From: a virus | Direction: 5' to 3' (one strand) | Virus record (IMG/VR): IMGVR_UViG_3300042542_000330 | Span: 1 to 21,317 of that record | Length of the DNA: 21,317 bases | Part shown: piece by piece, positions 14,093 to 21,317 of the stretch | Layout of the letters: each line of letters begins with the position of its first letter | Position numbering within the stretch: the first letter of the stretch is position 1 | Position numbers and translations under genes: made by a program | Notes under the pieces: generated by a model | What the model was told of the DNA's origin: nothing | Databases searched by the model: none | Seen by the model: only the letters and a program-made list of their open reading frames with translations

Positions 14093-14592
14093 TTCTTGCT
14101 CCAAGTCCGTGACCCGAACCAAAAGCCTAAAATTCCCCCAAGCATGGCCATTTCGTCGCTGGAAAACAGGATGTCAGAGTAGCGGATCACATCATCCATG
14201 CTCTGAATCAGTTGGGGGTTGTTCCACAGGTAGGCGCACATAAACACGTTGATAAGCAGCAACTCGATCACGAAGATGTACGTTACCGTGGGGCGTACAG
14301 TGCCCACGTAGCTGGACACCCATACAGATGCTTTATCCAGCACCTTGGCGTCGTGCTCCAGCGCAGCTTCAGTCATCTGCGCTTCGGTCTGCATTGCCAC
14401 CTGCTCGGTGCGGATTTCTTCTATCTTGGCCTGCGCGGCAAAACCGGCGGCAGCCAGTTGAAGTTCGCGCTCGGTCTGCATCTGAGCCAGAGCCAGTTCA
14501 TGTTTCTGGTCAGCTTTGTTCTGGAAGTATTCCAGCAGCTTGGGCAGGCCGGAGATCAGCAGACCCCCGAGAGTTGAAATAAGTGAAAGCAT
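14089..14592 (-). CDS. holin, 3-TM (GTA-type holin superfamily)
   Basis: 167 residues. Hydrophobic helices lie at about 3-20 (LSLISTLGGLLISGLPKLL), 103-123 (VTYIFVIELLLINVFMCAYLW) and 148-162 (MAMLGGILGFWFGSR). Between the first two is a long charged helix (about 30-75). VRPTVTY at 99-105 and GFWFGSRTWSKK at the end are typical of the 3TM holin family (PF11351, from memory). It would form inner-membrane lesions at lysis. Directly upstream of the endolysin. Confidence 0.8.
   Translation of the reverse strand: MLSLISTLGGLLISGLPKLLEYFQNKADQKHELALAQMQTERELQLAAAGFAAQAKIEEIRTEQVAMQTEAQMTEAALEHDAKVLDKASVWVSSYVGTVRPTVTYIFVIELLLINVFMCAYLWNNPQLIQSMDDVIRYSDILFSSDEMAMLGGILGFWFGSRTWSKK
14099..14102 (-). 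promoter_or_regulatory. Shine-Dalgarno deciding the endolysin GTG start
   Basis: GGAG on the minus strand, six bases before GTG at 14092. The same GTG overlaps the holin stop as GTGA, so holin and endolysin are translationally coupled. The spacing favours this start over an upstream TTG. Confidence 0.6.
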
Positions 14593-15209
14593 CAGTTACC
14601 CCTTTTGGTTAGCATTGCGCTGGCGATCTCCAGCATGAATTTGGTTTGCTCAATGTTCTGTGGTGGCTCTGTCCAACCCACTGTAATCTGCCCAACAAAC
14701 CTGTGGCTGTCTGGTGGCACGCTCACTCGGCAGGTGTAGGCCACACCCTTCTCCAAGTACCACAGACCTACCTCAGACTGCGCGTAACGGTACTCGCCAC
14801 AGGGTATCTCGTTGGTCATCAGCCTGACCACGTCCGCGTTGTTGGCGGAGTTTTGACTGAACAGCCCGACATCAATGTCTTCAATCGTCTTGTCCCTGCC
14901 GTCCTTGGTATATGCCCTGTACAGCACCCGGCTGTTGAACAAAGGGTTGACCTTGAAGATCGCTACCACTGTTGCGTTTGTTTTCTTGAGCAGCATCGAG
15001 CTTGCGTCATCGGCACGGTCCGTGTTGATCTCCGGCAGCTTCTTGGACTCCTTGTAAGCGTCCATCATAAAAGTCTGGTTCTGCCACAGGAAGTACCCGG
15101 CAAAGGCCACAATGCCCATTACAAGGATGGCGAACAGTTTGAAAGGCGAGTCCACATACCCGAGCACCTTGTCGAGTGTTGAGTTGGCGTTCAGCTTTTC
15201 GTCGCTCAT
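14592..15209 (-). CDS. single-pass membrane protein of the lysis region
   Basis: 205 residues, ATGA overlap with the preceding gene and TGATG overlap with the holin. One hydrophobic helix at about 23-43 (FKLFAILVMGIVAFAGYFLW), a cytoplasmic N-terminus by charge, and a C-terminal soluble domain of about 160 residues with two Cys (C137, C160) that could form a disulfide if periplasmic. No known domain recognised. Position suggests lysis control or envelope modification. Not a typical spanin: no long periplasmic coiled coil. Confidence 0.65.
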   Translation of the reverse strand: MSDEKLNANSTLDKVLGYVDSPFKLFAILVMGIVAFAGYFLWQNQTFMMDAYKESKKLPEINTDRADDASSMLLKKTNATVVAIFKVNPLFNSRVLYRAYTKDGRDKTIEDIDVGLFSQNSANNADVVRLMTNEIPCGEYRYAQSEVGLWYLEKGVAYTCRVSVPPDSHRFVGQITVGWTEPPQNIEQTKFMLEIASAMLTKRGN

Positions 15210-15655
15210 TTTCGGACGTACAACATATAAAGAATGATGCCGTAAATAAGCAGTGCAGCCAAGACCAGAGACGCCATGCTGATGGCGATGTATTCAACAA
15301 GCTGAGCCAGCTTTTCCTTGCGTCTATGTGCTTCGCGTTCTGCTTCTTCTTTGGCCTCTCGGCGTTTACGGGCAGCTTGCGCTTGGAACTTCTGCCAATC
15401 AGCCCACATGCCCGGACGGCCAGCGTAGACCATGCGCTCACGCAACTCCTCTTCCTGTTGGCGCATCTGCTCCAGCGCCATGAACTCCTCAAGATCAGAG
15501 CCGCCGCCCTTCTTGTTGGCACTCTCTTGAATCTTGGCCTTGTTGTCGAAGTAATCAAAGACCCGTGAGCCGAGCTGATGCAGCTCCTTGCCGTTAGCCA
15601 GAGCACCTTTTATTACTGCAAAGGCTGCATTGGCAGCGGCAATTTCGGCAATCAT
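15206..15655 (-). CDS. C-terminally anchored coiled-coil membrane protein
   Basis: 149 residues. N-terminal helix MIAEIAAANAAFAVIKGALANGKELHQLG, then NKKGGGSDLEEFMALEQMRQQEEELRE and a GRPGMWADWQKFQ motif. A Lys/Arg/Glu coiled coil at about 90-118 leads into one TM helix at 120-146. I recall the GGGSDLEEFMALE...GRPGxxxDW pattern in other marine and freshwater phages, function unknown. ATGA overlaps on both sides tie it to the membrane-protein string before holin and endolysin. Possibly an antiholin or tail-associated anchor; unproven. Confidence 0.68.
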   Translation of the reverse strand: MIAEIAAANAAFAVIKGALANGKELHQLGSRVFDYFDNKAKIQESANKKGGGSDLEEFMALEQMRQQEEELRERMVYAGRPGMWADWQKFQAQAARKRREAKEEAEREAHRRKEKLAQLVEYIAISMASLVLAALLIYGIILYMLYVRK

Positions 15656-15744
15656 TGCAACACCTCAATAAATACTTTGGCGCACCAAATGATAAGCCCT
15701 ACCAACAGGACCGCAGCGATGAAGCTGACGGCCCAATCTTTCAT
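15652..15744 (-). CDS. 30-residue membrane microprotein
   Basis: Encodes MKDWAVSFIAAVLLVGLIIW, then CAKVFIEVLQ. One TM helix at about 4-24. ATGA overlap with the gene upstream (15741-15744) and with the gene downstream (15652-15655). The coupling and clean TM helix support it. It may be a pinholin-like or lysis accessory peptide, but no family is known. Confidence 0.6.
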   Translation of the reverse strand: MKDWAVSFIAAVLLVGLIIWCAKVFIEVLQ

Positions 15745-15920
15745 TTGAGTATCCACACAGCGGAGAATATCGTCCCGGCCATTGACAAGATCATGACACC
15801 TGCGGTCTTGAGCATGATGCCCTCGATGCGCTTGAGCCTGGCGTTGATCTGCTCGTAACGGATAGCGCAGACTTCTTCGTGTGTTGACAGTCTTGCCTCA
15901 GTGGCGTTAATCGTGCTCAT
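15741..15920 (-). CDS. XhlA-like small membrane protein, putative
   Basis: 59 residues from the ATG at 15920, which overlaps the glycosyltransferase stop as ATGA; an ATG at 15929 sits too close to its AAGGA site. Architecture: a helical N-terminus (ATEARLSTHEEVCAIRYEQINARLKRIEG) then a TM helix at about 38-58. This coiled-coil-plus-TM layout and INARLKRIE resemble XhlA (hemolysin XhlA, PF10779), which partners a holin. Sequence similarity is suggestive only. Confidence 0.6.
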   Translation of the reverse strand: MSTINATEARLSTHEEVCAIRYEQINARLKRIEGIMLKTAGVMILSMAGTIFSAVWILK

Positions 15921-16963
15921 TTCATCCATTCCTTATTGGCAAGTAGTCGGGGATCGTTAGGCTTGAATTTTAAAGCCTCGTCCAGTTCTTGTCTTGCCTT
16001 ATCCTTATGGCCGAGATGCCACGCCGCGATGCTGCACAGGTCGTGTGGCTTGTCAGACCATGCAGCAGGGTCCATTGTGTAGACCTCCAGCTTTTCTTTG
16101 ATCTTCAGCGCCCTGTTTGCTGCAAAATAACAAGTTTCCCAATCATGGGTGTTATAGCAGAACATGGCGTAATCTACCCAAGGCTCACGGGTGTTCGGCT
16201 CCTCAAGGCAAGCGCCCTGATACCACTTCGCAGCCTCTTTGATCTCGCCTAAGTTTTCGTGTGACTTGCCCAATAGCCTCATGGCATAACATCGCTCATG
16301 GCTCCAGCTTGCTTGCGGCATTGTCAGGTACTTCTTAAGCGCAGGGATGGCCTCTTTCCACTGAGAATAGAACGTCAATTCTCTGGCGTAATAGAAAGCA
16401 TTTCGGTGACAGTACGGGTCTTCTTTTACCGCCAACTCAAGCAAGGGCAAATACTGGCTGCGTGACTTTGTTTCATCAGGATGGTGACTGACAAGCAGCA
16501 TATCTGTATGTGCGTACACCTCGGGGATTCTGTTGTCAGCCCGGATGTACTCATGGATCGGGTGATGCCAGTGGTAGCCGTAGCGATGGTGTATTTTCTC
16601 GCTGTAGAACACGACCCCATTGCTCCAATCGAACTTGTAGCGCAGACGGGTTGTGTCTGTTGCCCACACACGTTCAATCTCTTTGCGCCATCCTGGCTCT
16701 AACACTTCGTCTAGGTCTAGCGAGATGCAGATGTCAATGTCAGGTGGCAGCAACGCAAGGGCAGCATCTCTGGCTTTGTCAAACCGCCAAGGCTTTACGC
16801 ATATCTCAAAGACTCTAGCGCCAGCGTTCATCGCCAACTGAACCGTGTCATCAGTTGAGCCTGTGTCGGCAATGACAATCAGGTCAGCATCTTTAGCTGA
16901 AGCACAGAATCTTTTGACAAAATGCGCTTCATTTTTGCTGATGGCGTAGACAGCTATTTTCAT
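15917..16963 (-). CDS. family 2 glycosyltransferase with C-terminal TPR repeats
   Basis: 348 residues. The GT-A core shows YAISKNE (6-12), IADTGSTDDT (31-40) for nucleotide binding, and a metal site SLDLDEVLEP (81-90, with D83/D85 in a DxD arrangement). HWHHPIHEYI may add catalytic His/Glu. Residues from about 185 to the end are helical hairpins of TPR type (AIPALKKYLTM, AAKWYQGACLEE, ARQELDEALKFKP). Sugar donor and acceptor are unknown. It lies between tail-fibre and lysis genes, so host surface glycan or virion glycosylation are both possible. Two bases separate it from the preceding gene. Confidence 0.85.
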   Translation of the reverse strand: MKIAVYAISKNEAHFVKRFCASAKDADLIVIADTGSTDDTVQLAMNAGARVFEICVKPWRFDKARDAALALLPPDIDICISLDLDEVLEPGWRKEIERVWATDTTRLRYKFDWSNGVVFYSEKIHHRYGYHWHHPIHEYIRADNRIPEVYAHTDMLLVSHHPDETKSRSQYLPLLELAVKEDPYCHRNAFYYARELTFYSQWKEAIPALKKYLTMPQASWSHERCYAMRLLGKSHENLGEIKEAAKWYQGACLEEPNTREPWVDYAMFCYNTHDWETCYFAANRALKIKEKLEVYTMDPAAWSDKPHDLCSIAAWHLGHKDKARQELDEALKFKPNDPRLLANKEWMK

Positions 16964-16965
16964 GC

Positions 16966-17229
16966 TTAACAGTCTTCAGCGCCTTCAAAGCCAACTTGCA
17001 GCTTCAGGTCAGCATACAAGCCATCCATCAAGTTGCCTTGTGGGGTAGCGCAATAGAAGGCGTGTTGTGCAACTTCCTGTGCGTTTGCGTGACGAGCATC
17101 AGCATTGGCAGACACAGACACTTGGTATTGCACCTGATCTTTGTTGCCAAAGATGTTGGTGATACGGGCGTATGCGTCCGTGAATGGGACGCCGACGTTG
17201 CTTGTGGGGATAGAGATTTTCAGAGCCAT
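16966..17229 (-). CDS. small hypothetical protein of the tail-fibre region
   Basis: 87 residues, MALKISIPTSNVGVPFTDAYARITNIFGNKDQ at the start, TAATG overlap with the preceding fibre-like gene. The first half is beta-like, the middle helical (HANAQEVAQHAFYC), with a short beta end (LKLQVGFEGAEDC). Position suggests a tail or fibre accessory such as a chaperone or minor tail protein. Function unknown. Confidence 0.65.
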   Translation of the reverse strand: MALKISIPTSNVGVPFTDAYARITNIFGNKDQVQYQVSVSANADARHANAQEVAQHAFYCATPQGNLMDGLYADLKLQVGFEGAEDC

Positions 17230-18653
17230 TAGAAGGTCACCTCAGTTGTTTCGATTTTTGCTACCCATCGGATTGTGGTTGCTGCTGCGCCAGTTACCGT
17301 CACAGCAATACCGCCGTTGGTGGTGTCAGCAGTGATTGCCAAGACCCATGCAGCAGCACCAGCGTCTTGTGCGATAACAGTTGGAGTAACAGCCGCAACC
17401 AGCGTAGTAGATGCAGCGTTAGCACCTCGCTTGATTACGCCTTCAAACTTCCAGCCCGATGTAGTACCGCCACCTGTGACGTTGGCGATGCAAGTGCCTT
17501 GGAATGTATAGGCGCTGTTGTTGGGTAGGATGACTTGGTTAGTTGTAGAAGCGGCATTTGCATCACTTGCAAGCCTTGTTGCAGTTGCGTCTGTGGTTTG
17601 GCGACCAAGCAATAAAGTAGCAAGTTGCTGCATACCAGATGCACTTTGAATCGGTGTATTGCTAGCAGACGTGACAAAATTTCCAATAATTGATCTTGCT
17701 GTCCCTCGTGCCCCACCAACAACAGCAGCATTAAACCCATTCGCTGTATTGTTTTGCCCACCAATAACAGCAGTATTTGTGGCGCTCGCTGTACCAGAAT
17801 CAGCGCCTACGACAACAGCACTATTCCCGTTTGCTGAGTTTGTTTGACCACCAATAACAACAGCACGTCCACCACCTGCTGAACTTCCACTGCTACCAAT
17901 AATAATTGTATTAGTAAAACTTGCTGAGTTGTTTTGACCACCAACAACAGCAGAATTTTGACCGCTTGCTGTGTTGTCTGAACCGCCCCCTACAAAAGCA
18001 TTGGTATTGCTTGCTGTGTTGACTTGACCACCAACAACAGCAGCTTGGGCGCTACTTGATATATTATCTTGACCGCCTAGAGCAACTGACCGTTGCCCAC
18101 TGGCGCTGTTAAAAAATCCAGCAAAGACACCGGCAGAGTTTGAGGTAGCGTTATTGTTACTTCCTCCAATAATAGCGCAATTAGCCTCAGAAGCATTACT
18201 ACTATCACTACAAATTACAACAGAATTAGCGTTGTATGCACCCCTTGAAGACTGTGTTAATGACAACCATCCAGTTGCAATGGACGACTGGCCCGAATCG
18301 CCAATTGAAATACATTGTTTAGAGAAAACAAGGGTTAAAAATCCCCCTACACCAAGCGTGTATAACAAAGTATTAGTTCCGCCTCCAATTGTGCTTGCGG
18401 AGCGTATCTGTAATTTTTGATTGGAAGAACTAAACCCTTGATTAAGAATCGTAATTGATTTACCGTCAATTGGTGCGGTTGGTAAATAAACATTAACGGG
18501 AGCGTTACTTATATTTCCACCCGTTCTAAATAATTGAATGGGAGCGCAATCATCTGTGAGATATATAGAATTTGAAGTAGAGCCGCTTTGAACTCTAAAT
18601 GAATCCCAAACCTGAATTGCAGGCGTGTTTTCGGATGCAAAGCCCGTAAACAT
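17229..18653 (-). CDS. tail protein with YadA-head-like repeats
   Basis: 474 residues. N-terminal domain about 1-115 with SGSTSNSIYLTDD and GKSITILNQG, a common phage-tail beta module. Residues about 156-318 hold eleven repeats around AVVGGQxNTAS/N (for instance NSAVVGGQNNSASFTNT), similar to the beta-roll of YadA-type trimeric adhesin heads. Residues 340-474 form a C-terminal beta domain (QVILPNNSAYTFQG, WKFEGVIKRGANAAST, TIRWVAKIETTEVTF) seen, as I recall, in other phage tail proteins. One-base TAATG overlaps with both neighbours. Probably a trimeric receptor-binding or adhesive fibre. Parts are AT-richer than the rest of the window, suggesting transfer. Confidence 0.75.
   Translation of the reverse strand: MFTGFASENTPAIQVWDSFRVQSGSTSNSIYLTDDCAPIQLFRTGGNISNAPVNVYLPTAPIDGKSITILNQGFSSSNQKLQIRSASTIGGGTNTLLYTLGVGGFLTLVFSKQCISIGDSGQSSIATGWLSLTQSSRGAYNANSVVICSDSSNASEANCAIIGGSNNNATSNSAGVFAGFFNSASGQRSVALGGQDNISSSAQAAVVGGQVNTASNTNAFVGGGSDNTASGQNSAVVGGQNNSASFTNTIIIGSSGSSAGGGRAVVIGGQTNSANGNSAVVVGADSGTASATNTAVIGGQNNTANGFNAAVVGGARGTARSIIGNFVTSASNTPIQSASGMQQLATLLLGRQTTDATATRLASDANAASTTNQVILPNNSAYTFQGTCIANVTGGGTTSGWKFEGVIKRGANAASTTLVAAVTPTVIAQDAGAAAWVLAITADTTNGGIAVTVTGAAATTIRWVAKIETTEVTF
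17700..18188 (-). repeat. degenerate tandem repeats coding for YadA-head-like units
   Basis: Eleven imperfect units of about 13-16 codons each. On the plus strand they appear as recurring ccaccaacaacagcag and ccaccaataacagcag segments followed by variable ttgct/gctgt stretches. Repeats inside a fibre gene can change length by recombination. Confidence 0.7.
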
Positions 18654-19096
18654 CAGTAATCTCCACCAATAGCAGTCAGGTGAAAACCTGCCGCCACTGC
18701 TGTGCCGAACGTGGCGTACACACGATAACCTGCTGCCAAGCTAATACCCAAAGGCAAGATGATGTCAGGCTGTTCTGCTACCTGCGATACCGTAGTTGCA
18801 GACAGTGTTCGCTCAAGATACAGCGTGTTGTTGGCTGCTGTGGTTGTTGCCGCGCCGTTGTTGATCCAGATGCGGATAACAGTTGCCACGTTAGTGCCAA
18901 GCGCCCTGACTTTGATGAAGTCCAGACGTGAACCGTCAGTGGCATCAGCCGTAAAGATCGGGCCGTAGATCGTTCCAGCAGTCAGGTCGGTCGTTGTGTT
19001 GGCCGACAAGCCGGGAGTGCCAGCAGTTGCGGCTGTTCCGCTTACCCAAGAGTTGACAGGGACTAGCGGGAAAATAGGGTTTGTGTTCTGTGCCAT
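18653..19096 (-). CDS. beta-rich tail-associated hypothetical protein
   Basis: 147 residues. Start is immediately after the stop of the collagen-like gene. Visible segments: TPGLSANTTTDLTAGTIYGPIFTAD, SRLDFIKVRALGTN, RIWINNG, EQPDIILPLGISLAAGYRVYATFGTA. These indicate a jelly-roll or beta-sandwich fold. I recall this arrangement beside fibre genes in other phages, without function. Possibly a fibre tip or capping protein. Confidence 0.65.
   Translation of the reverse strand: MAQNTNPIFPLVPVNSWVSGTAATAGTPGLSANTTTDLTAGTIYGPIFTADATDGSRLDFIKVRALGTNVATVIRIWINNGAATTTAANNTLYLERTLSATTVSQVAEQPDIILPLGISLAAGYRVYATFGTAVAAGFHLTAIGGDY

Positions 19097-21317
<2,221 letters not shown>

Noticed and set aside
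14093-14122. N-terminal extension of the endolysin from TTG 14122
   Set aside because: GTG 14092 has a better ribosome binding site and forms the GTGA overlap typical of this operon.

Overview
This window is part of a tailed-phage (Caudoviricetes) genome. Its structural genes are podovirus-type, with a T7-like adaptor, nozzle and internal-protein layout. Gene density is very high, almost every junction overlaps by 1-4 bases (ATGA, GTGA, TAATG), and there are many proteins of 30-100 residues. I see no bacterial chromosomal genes, no tRNA, no integrase, and no gap above 60 bases. The gene families and moderately GC-rich codon use suggest an environmental, perhaps freshwater, phage of a proteobacterium; the host is a guess.

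Layout. (1) Positions 1-1508, plus strand: the 3' end of an operon of nine very small ORFs. These include a stand-alone NrdR-type zinc ribbon, further Cys/His microproteins and a possible winged-helix protein. (2) Positions 1512-21317, minus strand: one long late-gene array of 30 genes, read right to left and meeting the plus-strand operon tail to tail with 2-3 bases between stop codons. In transcription order it holds: two collagen-like tail-fibre genes (the first cut by the right edge), a small beta-rich protein, a protein with YadA-head-like repeats, a small hypothetical, a GT2 glycosyltransferase with TPR repeats, a run of membrane proteins ending in a 3-TM holin and a GH24 endolysin, a small hypothetical, an FmdB-like zinc ribbon, the scaffold, the major capsid protein, a small putative capsid-associated protein bracketed by two hairpin terminators, five or six tiny proteins (several very lysine-rich), the tail adaptor (gp11-like), the nozzle (gp12-like), a collar-type fibre with HxH motifs, a cupin, and three large internal/ejection-type proteins with glycine-zipper N-termini.

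How it works together. Scaffold and coat build the procapsid. Adaptor and nozzle form the short tail. Fibres with collagen-like, YadA-like and collar domains recognise the host. The three Gly/Ala-rich proteins are probably ejected to extend the tail through the envelope. Holin and endolysin, with accessory membrane proteins, lyse the cell. The hairpins after the coat gene probably keep coat mRNA in excess, as the terminator after T7 gene 10 does. Portal, terminase, polymerases and an RNA polymerase are not in the window; portal and terminase probably lie beyond the right edge.

No wholly new system can be proven from sequence alone. The most interesting parts are the lysine-rich microprotein cassette, the glycosyltransferase-TPR gene, the AT-richer YadA-like repeat gene, and the zinc-microprotein string.
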